From CAYMRB01 sp964392615 (lineage in GTDB: Bacteria; Planctomycetota; UBA8108): DNA of 8,004 nt. The DNA lies in the NCBI GenBank assembly GCA_964392615.1, contig CAYMRB010000451.1:1-8004 (forward strand). Direction: 5' to 3'. Made by a program: the position numbers and the translations under genes. Of the stretch, positions 1-7,331 are shown in pieces (positions within the stretch are counted from its first letter, which is position 1; every line of letters starts with the position of its first letter). The notes under the pieces were generated by a model that had not been told where the DNA came from, ran no database searches, and was given only the letters and a program-made list of their open reading frames with translations.

Positions 1-1
1 C

Positions 2-3000
2 GGATCCCAAACGCGTATCGACCTCGCGGGCGACTGGACCGTGCGGCTCGACCCGACGGGTGAGTATCGACCTGGGGCGCAGTCTGCTGCAAAGAAGGAC
101 GGCTTCAAGCCCGTCCGGATTCCGGGCGCGCTCCGCGACAGCGGCATCGGCGATCCCGTCGGACCTGATACGCGGTGGATCGGCAACCTGCGGCCGGAGC
201 TTCTACAACGTCCGGAGTATGCGAAGTACCAGGATCCGGCGCGGTTCAAGATGCCCTTCTGGCTGCAGCCGGAGCGTCGATACATCGGTCCGGCCTACTA
301 CCGCCGCACCGTCGAGATCCCCGCATCCTGGCGCGGTCGACGGGTGTTGCTCACGCTCGAGCGCCCACACTGGCACACGCAGGTGTGGGTGGCCGGAAGG
401 AACGTCGGCACGAACGACTCGCTCTCCACGCCACATGTGTATGACCTCTCGAAGCACCTCACGCCCGGTCGCCATGAGTTGACGATCCGCGTCGACAACT
501 CGTTGGCGGCACTGGATGTCGGCGTGAACTCGCACAGCGTCAGCGATCACACCCAGAGCGCCTGGCACGGGATCACCGGCGCGGTGGAGCTGCGGGCCGA
601 GTCGCCCGTGTCGATCGAACACGCCGAGGTCGCGCCGGCCGCGGACGCCCGCTCCGCCGATGTCGTGCTGCGACTCGCGAACGCGACCGGTGGGGAGAAG
701 CAGGAGACGGTCACGCTTCGCATACTGCAAGACGGCCGGACGCTCGGCTCGCGCTCCCGAACGATCACCGTCGCGACTGGCGGTGCAAACGTGGAGTGCA
801 CGGTGCCCTTCGACCGGGAAGCGGTCCGTTGGGACGAGTTCGATCCCCGGCTCTGTCAGCTCGTGGTGACGCTCGAGTCGGATGAGAGCGGCGATGCAAC
901 GAAGCGCGTCTCCTTCGGAATCCGGCACATCGGTACACGGGGAACGCGGTTCGTCCTCAACGGCCGGCCCCTGTTCCTTCGCGGCACCCTCGAATGCTGC
1001 ATCTTCCCTCTCACCGGCTACCCACCCACCGACGTGGCGTCGTGGGAACGCATCATCCGCGTCTGCAAGGCCCACGGCCTGAACCACATTCGCTTCCACT
1101 CCTGGTGTCCGCCCGAGGCCGCGTTCGTCGCAGCGGACAAGCTGGGCTTCTACTACCAGGTGGAGTGCTCGACGTGGCCCAACCAGAGCACAGCCCTCGG
1201 CGTCGGTCGCCCCATCGATCAGTGGCTCTATCGCGAGGGAGAGCGCGTGCTGAAAGCGTACGGCAACCACCCGTCCTTCCTGCTCTTCGCCATGGGCAAC
1301 GAGCCCGGCGGACCGCAGCGCGGTGGCAAGTACCTCGGGCCCTGGGTGAAGTACTTCAAGGCCAGAACGGACCGCCAGCTCGTCACCAGTGGCGCCGGCT
1401 GGCCGGCCATCCCGGAGAACGAGTTCCACGTCGCGCCCGCCCCGCGCATTCAGCAGTGGGGACAGGGCCTGCGCAGTCGCATCAACGCGTTGCCACCCGC
1501 GACCTCCGCCGACTACCGCGACTTCGTCGGCCGCCAGGAGGTCCCTGTCATCAGCCACGAGATCGGGCAATGGTGCGTCTATCCGAACTTCGACGAGATG
1601 CGGAAGTACACAGGTGCGCTGAAGCCGCGCAACTTCGAGGTCTTCCACGAGTTGCTCGCTACCGCGCACATGGGAGACCAGGCCCGCGACTTCCTCATGG
1701 CCTCGGGCAAGCTACAGGCCTTGTGCTACAAGGAGGAGATCGAGTCGGCCCTGCGCACGCCGGGCTTCGGCGGCTTCCAGCTTCTCGACCTGCACGATTT
1801 CCCCGGCCAGGGAACGGCGCTGATCGGAATGCTCGACCCGTTCTGGGACTCGAAGCCGTACGTGTCGCCCGAGGAGGTCCGTCGCTTCTGCGGCCCCACC
1901 ACACCCCTTGCGCGGATGACGAAGCGATCGTGGACCCGCGACGAGACGTTCGAGGCGGAGATCGAGGTCGCGCACTTCGGGCCAGCGGCGTTGAACGGGC
2001 TGACGCCGAGGTGGACCGTCAGCCGCGGCACGACGGTCGTAACGCACGGTGCTCTCTCTCGAGTCACCGTGCCAGTGGGGACGCTCACCCGGCTGGGCCG
2101 AATCGAGCTCCCCCTCGCCGAGCTGGCGGCGCCGACGAAGCTCGTGTTGGAGGTGCGGCTCGCTCACGGCGACCGGGAACACGTCAACGATTGGGACTTC
2201 TGGGTGTATCCGAAGCGGGTCGATACCGAGGTGCCCGAAGGTGTCCTCGTCGTGAGCACCCTGAACGAGAGCGCGACGACGCGCTTGCAGAACGGCGGCG
2301 TGGTCGTGCTGTTGACCTCCCCGAATCGCGTCGCGTCGGACGTGAAGATCGGCTTCTCCTCCATCTTCTGGAACACCGCCTGGACCGGTGGTCAGGCGCC
2401 TCACACGTTGGGCATTCTCTGTGATCCGGAGCATCCCGCCCTCGCTGCGTTCCCCACCGACTATCACAGCGACTGGCAATGGTGGAGTCTCATCCGGCGA
2501 TCCACGCCGATGGTTCTCGACGCGTTGCCGCCCGCGTTGCGACCGATCGTGCAGGTCGTGCCCGACTGGTTCCGTCCGCGGCGACTCGGCCTGGTCGTCG
2601 AGGCGACGGTGGGACGCGGTCGGCTGCTGGTCTGCTCGGCCGATCTGGAGGCCGATCTGGACAACCGGCCCGCCGCCCGTCAGCTGCGCCGCAGTCTCCT
2701 CGAGTACGTCGCAGGCGACCGTTTCGCGCCGCGGAGTCGCGCGAGCATCGAAGCGATCCGGAGTCTCTTCCGCGAGCCCAGTCCTCTCGAGCAGTTGGGG
2801 GCCACGATCCGCGCCGACAGCGCGCATCCCGACCACCCCGCAGCAAACGCGATCGACGGCGACCCGACGACGATCTGGCACACGCACTGGGAGCCGACGC
2901 CGGTACCCATGCCGCACAGTCTCACACTCGATCTGAAGAGCCCGCAACGGATCGCGGGCATCCGCTACGTGCCGCGGCAGGACATGACGAACGGTCGCAT

Positions 3001-3208
3001 CGCGAGCTACGCTGTGCACGTGAGCGCGGACGGGAGGAGCTGGGGCGATCCGGTCGCCTCGGGCGCGTTCTCGCGAGGCAGAAAGACGATGACGATTCGG
3101 TTCGCCAGGATGCAGTCCGCTCGCTTCGTCAAGCTGACAGCGACCCGCGAGGTCGACGGCAAGCCCTACGCGTCCGCGGCAGAGGTCGACGTCATGCTGT
3201 CCGAGTAG
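2..3208 (+). CDS. Glycoside hydrolase family 2 protein with C-terminal F5/8 type C (discoidin) domain, 5'-partial
   Basis: Probable exo-acting beta-glycosidase of the GH2 clan (beta-galactosidase, beta-glucuronidase or beta-mannosidase type; substrate not readable from sequence). The frame is open to the left edge and already reads the conserved RIDLAGDW-type N-terminus before the GTG at 41, so the true start and any signal peptide lie upstream. Counting codons from base 2: sugar-binding jelly roll about 5-208 (GPAYYRRTVEIP, AWHGITGAVEL), Ig-like domain about 209-312, TIM barrel about 313-637 opening with FVLNGRPLFLRG and NHIRFHSW. The acid/base is probably E434 in FAMGNEPGG, and the nucleophile probably E520 in VISHEIGQW, a GH2-like spacing. 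A second beta-rich domain covers about 638-738, an alpha/beta domain about 747-903, and a discoidin/CBM32-like domain about 932-1068 (NAIDGDPTTIWHT, VHVSADGRSW). The discoidin domain suggests carbohydrate binding and action outside the cytoplasm (inference). The stop is TAG at 3206-3208, 36 bases before the next gene on the same strand. Family confidence is high; substrate is unknown. Confidence 0.93.
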   Translation, partial: GSQTRIDLAGDWTVRLDPTGEYRPGAQSAAKKDGFKPVRIPGALRDSGIGDPVGPDTRWIGNLRPELLQRPEYAKYQDPARFKMPFWLQPERRYIGPAYYRRTVEIPASWRGRRVLLTLERPHWHTQVWVAGRNVGTNDSLSTPHVYDLSKHLTPGRHELTIRVDNSLAALDVGVNSHSVSDHTQSAWHGITGAVELRAESPVSIEHAEVAPAADARSADVVLRLANATGGEKQETVTLRILQDGRTLGSRSRTITVATGGANVECTVPFDREAVRWDEFDPRLCQLVVTLESDESGDATKRVSFGIRHIGTRGTRFVLNGRPLFLRGTLECCIFPLTGYPPTDVASWERIIRVCKAHGLNHIRFHSWCPPEAAFVAADKLGFYYQVECSTWPNQSTALGVGRPIDQWLYREGERVLKAYGNHPSFLLFAMGNEPGGPQRGGKYLGPWVKYFKARTDRQLVTSGAGWPAIPENEFHVAPAPRIQQWGQGLRSRINALPPATSADYRDFVGRQEVPVISHEIGQWCVYPNFDEMRKYTGALKPRNFEVFHELLATAHMGDQARDFLMASGKLQALCYKEEIESALRTPGFGGFQLLDLHDFPGQGTALIGMLDPFWDSKPYVSPEEVRRFCGPTTPLARMTKRSWTRDETFEAEIEVAHFGPAALNGLTPRWTVSRGTTVVTHGALSRVTVPVGTLTRLGRIELPLAELAAPTKLVLEVRLAHGDREHVNDWDFWVYPKRVDTEVPEGVLVVSTLNESATTRLQNGGVVVLLTSPNRVASDVKIGFSSIFWNTAWTGGQAPHTLGILCDPEHPALAAFPTDYHSDWQWWSLIRRSTPMVLDALPPALRPIVQVVPDWFRPRRLGLVVEATVGRGRLLVCSADLEADLDNRPAARQLRRSLLEYVAGDRFAPRSRASIEAIRSLFREPSPLEQLGATIRADSAHPDHPAANAIDGDPTTIWHTHWEPTPVPMPHSLTLDLKSPQRIAGIRYVPRQDMTNGRIASYAVHVSADGRSWGDPVASGAFSRGRKTMTIRFARMQSARFVKLTATREVDGKPYASAAEVDVMLSE

Positions 3209-3244
3209 GCAGCCCTAGATCGTTCGGCGAATCCGCGCTACCAC

Positions 3245-4336
3245 GTGCCCGAAGCCATGCCCCGCTCACTCGTCAACGACCTCGACACACCGGCCCTTCT
3301 CCTCGACCTCGCCGCCTGCGAGCGCAATCTCGCTCGCATGGCGGAGTTCTTCCGCGGCGGCCCCTGTCAACTGCGGCCGCACTTCAAGAATCACAAATGC
3401 GTCGCTCTCGCGCGCCGGCAGCTCGACGCCGGGTCAGCGGTCGGCATCACGTGTGCCAAGCTCGGTGAGGCCGAGGTGCTCAGCGAGGCCGGTCTCGACG
3501 ACCTTCTGGTCGCGAATCAGGTCGTCGGTCGACGCAAGATCGAGCGTCTCGTGCGCATCGCCTCGACATCGCGCGTCGCGGTCGCCGTCGACGACCTCGC
3601 TCAAGCGCGCGAGATCGGAACGGCCGCCCGCGCAGCCGGAGTGGTCGTCGGAGCGCTCGTGGAGGTCGACATCGGCATGGGGCGCTGCGGCGTCCCCGGC
3701 GGTCGCCCCGCGCTCGAGCTCGCACGCGGTGTGGCTCGAACCGAAGGGCTGCGCTTCGACGGCATTCAGGCGTTCGAGGGCCACATCGTCTATGTCGACG
3801 ACGCAGAGAGGCGGGCGAAGCTCGCTCGCGAATCGCTCGCCATCGCGGTCGAGACGCGCCGGCAGATCGAGGCCGACGGACTTCGCGTCGGCGTCATCAG
3901 CGGAGGCTCGAGTTCGACGTACGCTACCACGGGGAAGATCGACGGCGTCGACGAGCTGCAAGCCGGCACGTATGCCACGATGGACTGGCGCTACCACGAG
4001 CTCGTTCCCGAGTTCGAGATCGCGCTCGGCATCCTGACCCGCGTGATGAGCAAGCGCGATGGCGCGGCCGTGCTGGACGTCGGCGTCAAGGGCGCGGGCG
4101 GCGAGTTCGGCCCACCGCGGATCGTCGGCGCCCCCGAGGCGGAAGTGCCGTTCTTCCTCTCGGAGGAGCACCTCATGATCCGCAACGCGCCGCGCGAGTG
4201 GCACGTCGGTGACGCGCTCGAGCTTCACTCCAGTCACGCCTGCACGACCTGCAATCTCTACCGCGAGGTCGTGCTCCGCGATGGCGAGGAGGTCATCGGG
4301 CGCTGGCCCATCGAAGCGGCCGGGCGGCTCGCGTAG
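3245..4336 (+). CDS. D-threonine aldolase / D-serine dehydratase-like PLP enzyme (DSD1 family)
   Basis: Fold-type III PLP enzyme with an alanine-racemase-like N-terminal barrel and a C-terminal serine-dehydratase-like domain. Family members cleave D-threonine or other D-3-hydroxy amino acids to glycine plus an aldehyde, or dehydrate D-serine or D-3-hydroxyaspartate. Visible marks, numbered from the GTG at 3245: LDTPALLLDL near the N-terminus; RPHFKNHK with K48 the likely PLP Schiff-base lysine; the EGH motif in QAFEGHIVYVD; a phosphate-binding SGGSSSTY at 219-226; GTYATMDWRY at 241-250; and HSSHACTTCNL, where H331 and C333 match the HxC zinc pair of this family. The zinc pair argues for aldolase/dehydratase rather than simple racemase chemistry. 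At 363 residues it is full length. There is no signal peptide, so it should be cytosolic. The start is uncertain: GTG 3245 gives the longest form, while ATG 3257 gives MPRSLVNDLDTP, which fits the family as well. Neither has a clear Shine-Dalgarno. It follows the GH2 gene by 36 bases and may be co-transcribed with it. It converges on the minus-strand operon, which encodes a dipeptidase that could supply D-amino acids. Confidence 0.9.
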   Translation: MPEAMPRSLVNDLDTPALLLDLAACERNLARMAEFFRGGPCQLRPHFKNHKCVALARRQLDAGSAVGITCAKLGEAEVLSEAGLDDLLVANQVVGRRKIERLVRIASTSRVAVAVDDLAQAREIGTAARAAGVVVGALVEVDIGMGRCGVPGGRPALELARGVARTEGLRFDGIQAFEGHIVYVDDAERRAKLARESLAIAVETRRQIEADGLRVGVISGGSSSTYATTGKIDGVDELQAGTYATMDWRYHELVPEFEIALGILTRVMSKRDGAAVLDVGVKGAGGEFGPPRIVGAPEAEVPFFLSEEHLMIRNAPREWHVGDALELHSSHACTTCNLYREVVLRDGEEVIGRWPIEAAGRLA

Positions 4337-4389
4337 CGCGGCCCGTCACGAATCGCAGTGTCAGTCGCCGGCGCCTTCGCGCGCTCGTG

Positions 4390-6225
4390 TCACCACGCCG
4401 TCCAGCCGCCATCGACCACCAGGTTGTGGCCCGTCACGTAGCTGCTCGCGTCGCTCGCGAGAAAGACGAGCGCACCCTTGAGCTCCCATGGCGCACCCAT
4501 TCGGCCCATCGGCGACTTCGCCTTCAGTCGCTCGACCATCTCGTCGGGGGCTTGCGGCGCGGGGAAGGGGCCGGGGCTCAACGCGTTGACGCGGACTCCG
4601 TCCTTCGACCAGTACACGGCGAGGTGACGCGTCATCTGGAGGACGCCTCCCTTCAGCGCGTGATACGCGACCGAACTCGCCGGGCAGACGTCGGCGTACG
4701 CGTCCGGGTACGAGCCGACGAGGCCGTACATAGATCCCAGCAGGATGATGCTCGCCCCCCCACCGCGCTTCACCGCGTGCTCGCGCACGCGCCGGGACAG
4801 CTCGAAGTAGCCGGCGCAGTTGCGCGTCTGTCGATCGAACCCATCCAGCGTCACATCCGTCCAGTCGCCCGGACCCGGCTCGTTGCCGTTGTTGACGAGC
4901 ACATCGATTCGCCCCGCGACCTCGAGCGCCTCCTCGAAGCCGGCGACGATCGAAGCCTCGTCCATGTGATCGAGCGCGACCGCGTGGTGGCGTTCGGGAT
5001 CGGGAAGCGCGTCCCGCACCGCGATCGCGCGATCGAGCGCACGGCTCGACGCGATCACCGACGCTCCGGCTTCGGCCAGAGCGCGCGAAAACATCGTGCC
5101 GAGCCAGCCCGAAGCGCCCGTCACCAGGCAGCGCTTGCCGGTGAGGTCGAAGAGCTCGGAAACATGCGGCGAGTTGTCGGCCATCGTTCGTCCGTGTCGG
5201 CGGCTCGTGGGGTTGTCGTCGACCGAGAGGAATCCCGATCCGGTCTCGACGGACCGTAGCATCGCGAGGACGGCGCGCAAGGTCTGCGCCGACTCCTCGA
5301 CCGTGCACAGCGGCGCGGCATCGCCGTCAAGCACATCGAGAAACTGCTCGGCCTGGCGCACGAAGAGCTCGTCGCGTTCGGGCAGCAGCTCGAGCTCGAG
5401 GCTCCACGGCGTGTCCGGCTCCGTCATGCTGCTCCAACGCCCCCGCGCGTACTCGAAACGACAGGTACCGCCCTCGCAGACGACGGTCAGCGTCGTCTCG
5501 TTCGGCGATTGATGCTGATTGAGGCTGTACGACGCCAGCACGTCCCCGTGGCGAGCCATCGCGTGCACGGTGTCCTCGACATCGACGCCCTCGAGGCGCA
5601 GATGAGCGGCGTCGGCCGAGACCTTCGTCAGCGGGCCGACGATCCACTCACCCGAGTTCACGAGGTGCGTCAGCGCATCTTGAATCGCGCCGCCGCCGGT
5701 CGCGCGGTCGCGATAGTAGATCTCGCGGTAGGCGGGCCGGTAGCTGGGAAAATGCTGCCCGCTCGCCGCTACGAGTTCCAGCGGGCGGCCGAAGCGACCG
5801 GAGCGAATCGCGTCTCGCATGTGCGCGAGCGCCGGATGCGCCCGCGAGACGTACGCGACGGAGACGCGCACGCCGCACCTCTCGCAGGCCGCGACCAGAT
5901 CGTCGACGCCGTCGAGCGTCGTCGAAAGCGGCTTCTCGATAAGCAAGTGCATGCCGCGTTCGGCGAGGCTTGTCGCCATCTCGACGTGCAGATGGGCCGG
6001 CGTGCAGATGACGGCAGCGTCCGCGGCGCTCTCGAGCGCTTCCGAGAACGACGTGTGGACCGTTTCGATGCCGTAGCGTGCACCGACGTCGCGCGCGAGG
6101 GGCTCGTCGACATCGCAAATCGACAGCGCGACGCGCTTCGTGCGCTGAAAGCAGCGGACGTGCCGCTCGCCGATCGATCCGACGCCGACGACGAGCACGC
6201 GATAGGTTCTGGCAGTCGCGGTCAC
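4390..6225 (-). CDS. Gfo/Idh/MocA oxidoreductase fused to a short-chain dehydrogenase/reductase
   Basis: Two NAD(P)-dependent enzymes in one uninterrupted 611-residue frame. Residues 1 to about 334 form a whole Gfo/Idh/MocA protein: dinucleotide loop GVGSIG at 14-19, the EKP motif at 97-99 with K98 the likely catalytic lysine, and GGGAIQDALTH at 177-187 with D183 and H187 at the usual active-site positions. After a linker of about 24 residues comes a whole classical SDR (about 359-611): cofactor motif TGASGWLG at 369-376, NNG at 445-447, S498, and the YxxxK pair Y521/K525 in YHALKGG, ending with VVDGGW as SDRs do. The GSMYG and VRVNALSPG stretches recall PtmA-type SDRs of sugar-modification loci (from memory, weak). 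Likely substrates are sugars, polyols or hydroxy acids. The GTG start at 6225 is chosen for its overlap with the upstream stop (GTGA) and a GGAGG six bases away. An in-frame ATG at 5184 (residue 348) could also start a free SDR of 264 residues. Domain calls are firm; the reaction is unknown. Confidence 0.9.
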   Translation of the reverse strand: MTATARTYRVLVVGVGSIGERHVRCFQRTKRVALSICDVDEPLARDVGARYGIETVHTSFSEALESAADAAVICTPAHLHVEMATSLAERGMHLLIEKPLSTTLDGVDDLVAACERCGVRVSVAYVSRAHPALAHMRDAIRSGRFGRPLELVAASGQHFPSYRPAYREIYYRDRATGGGAIQDALTHLVNSGEWIVGPLTKVSADAAHLRLEGVDVEDTVHAMARHGDVLASYSLNQHQSPNETTLTVVCEGGTCRFEYARGRWSSMTEPDTPWSLELELLPERDELFVRQAEQFLDVLDGDAAPLCTVEESAQTLRAVLAMLRSVETGSGFLSVDDNPTSRRHGRTMADNSPHVSELFDLTGKRCLVTGASGWLGTMFSRALAEAGASVIASSRALDRAIAVRDALPDPERHHAVALDHMDEASIVAGFEEALEVAGRIDVLVNNGNEPGPGDWTDVTLDGFDRQTRNCAGYFELSRRVREHAVKRGGGASIILLGSMYGLVGSYPDAYADVCPASSVAYHALKGGVLQMTRHLAVYWSKDGVRVNALSPGPFPAPQAPDEMVERLKAKSPMGRMGAPWELKGALVFLASDASSYVTGHNLVVDGGWTAW

Positions 6226-7331
6226 GAGGCTCCTCCATCGTATTCGGGCAAGTGCTCGCGCAGGAGACGCAGCACGTTGCCGTGGAAGATCGCGTCGATA
6301 TTTTCCTCCGAGTAGCCGCGAGACGACAGGATCCCGTCGAGCTTCTGCAGATCCGCGATGGTGTCGAGCCCCGCCGGCGTCTGCTCGGTGCCGTATCCGC
6401 CGTCGAGGTCGCTGCCGATCGCGACGTGCGAGGCGTTTCCGGCCAGCGAGCAGATGTGGTCGATGTGGTCCGCGATCGCATCGATCGACACGACGTCTCC
6501 CTGAGTCTCTCCGACGACGAAGCCGGGGGTCAGCATCCAGGCGTCACAGGCGACGGCGATGATGCCGCCGCGATCGATGAGCGCCCGCAACTGCTCGTCC
6601 GAGAACTGCCGCTGGTGAGGCACCAGCGCGCGGCAGTTGTTGTGGCTCGCGACGACCGGGCCGCCGTACGAACCGAGCGCATCGGCGAAGCTCCGGTCGC
6701 TCAGGTGGGTGACGTCGAGCACGATTCCGAGGCGCTCGAACTCGGCGAGCAAGGCGCGGCCGGCGGGCGTGATCGGGCCCTCCTCCCCGGTGCCGACAGC
6801 GTAAGCGCTCGTCCCGTAGTGGACCAGGCTCGCGCAGCGCAGTCCGGCGTCGAACCAGAGCTCCGCCTGCGACGGCGCGACGATCGGATCGGCTCCCTCC
6901 ATCGCCACGACGAGGCCGATCGCTCGCTTCTCTCCGGGCTCGGGCTCGGCCTCGTGCCACGCGCGCCAGTGTGCGTCGAGATCCTCACGCGTGCGAATCA
7001 GCCTCACCTCGTCGCGGTCCTCGAGCGCTTGGTAGTACGCCAGCTGACCGAGCGCCGCGGCGTGCGCCATGTCCGCGACGCGAAAGTCGAGGTCGCCTGC
7101 CAGGTACTGCGGCGTTCCGGAGCGGGGAACGCGCGCCAGCAGCGTGCCGAAGCAGACGGCGATGTTGCCGCGTCGCATCTCCGGTAGCGTTGTCGTCGCG
7201 CGGCCACGAAAGCGCTGATCTCCGAGCCCGGCCTCCGCGCGATTCACGTCCGCGAGCGGCAGGGTCAGGTCGCGTTTGAAGCTCAGCGCGTTCCACGAAA
7301 GGTCCAGGTGCGTATCGATGATCGATCTCAT
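6222..7331 (-). CDS. M19-family (renal/membrane-type) dipeptidase
   Basis: Metal-dependent dipeptidase of the amidohydrolase-like M19 family. Characterised members hydrolyse dipeptides, many tolerating or preferring a D-amino acid at the C-terminal position. Numbered from the ATG at 7331 (369 residues, normal length), the expected binuclear zinc ligands are all present: H8 and D10 in DTHLD, E145 in AMEGADP, H209 in LDVTHLS and H230 in VASHNN. The H209-H230 spacing of 21 equals that of renal dipeptidase. D308 in IGSDLDGG matches the family's late catalytic aspartate. The HxD motif begins seven residues after the start, leaving no room for a signal peptide, so a cytosolic location is likely despite the family name. 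The frame is open to an upstream in-frame start at 7388, but ATG 7331 is preferred: it overlaps the preceding stop as ATGA, and the extra 19 residues are Arg/Ala-rich and unlike the family. It is the middle gene of a three-gene coupled operon. Confidence 0.92.
   Translation of the reverse strand: MRSIIDTHLDLSWNALSFKRDLTLPLADVNRAEAGLGDQRFRGRATTTLPEMRRGNIAVCFGTLLARVPRSGTPQYLAGDLDFRVADMAHAAALGQLAYYQALEDRDEVRLIRTREDLDAHWRAWHEAEPEPGEKRAIGLVVAMEGADPIVAPSQAELWFDAGLRCASLVHYGTSAYAVGTGEEGPITPAGRALLAEFERLGIVLDVTHLSDRSFADALGSYGGPVVASHNNCRALVPHQRQFSDEQLRALIDRGGIIAVACDAWMLTPGFVVGETQGDVVSIDAIADHIDHICSLAGNASHVAIGSDLDGGYGTEQTPAGLDTIADLQKLDGILSSRGYSEENIDAIFHGNVLRLLREHLPEYDGGAS
6232..6236 (-). promoter_or_regulatory. 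Shine-Dalgarno of the Gfo/Idh/MocA-SDR gene
   Basis: On the minus strand the sequence reads GGAGG followed by the six-base spacer AGCCTC and then GTG at 6225-6223. It lies inside the last codons of the dipeptidase gene and is the strongest ribosome-binding site seen among the complete genes. It supports the GTG start and, with the GTGA overlap, translational coupling to the dipeptidase. Confidence 0.75.

Noticed and set aside
994..2424. Plus-strand open frame of 476 codons inside the GH2 gene
   Set aside because: It overlaps the TIM barrel in another frame and its product is low-complexity, Arg/Ala/Pro-rich. It is a shadow.
203..3019. Long minus-strand open frames (203-1669 and 1712-3019) opposite the GH2 gene
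   Set aside because: Their translations are Arg/Asp/Gly-rich with no domain motif, and they lie fully opposite a gene with clear catalytic and binding domains. High GC commonly keeps such antisense frames open.
3209..3244. Promoter or terminator between the GH2 and PLP-enzyme genes
   Set aside because: The gap is 36 bases, with no hairpin and no recognisable -35/-10 pair. Read-through transcription is more likely.
4337..4389. Possible bidirectional terminator in the convergent gap
   Set aside because: There are short GC palindromes (CGCCGGCG, GGCGCC) but no stem with a loop and no T-run on either strand. This is not enough to call a terminator.
4387..6315. Plus-strand open frames opposite the Gfo-SDR gene (4387-5259 and 5509-6315)
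   Set aside because: They have no recognisable motifs, while the minus strand encodes two complete dehydrogenase domains with intact active sites.
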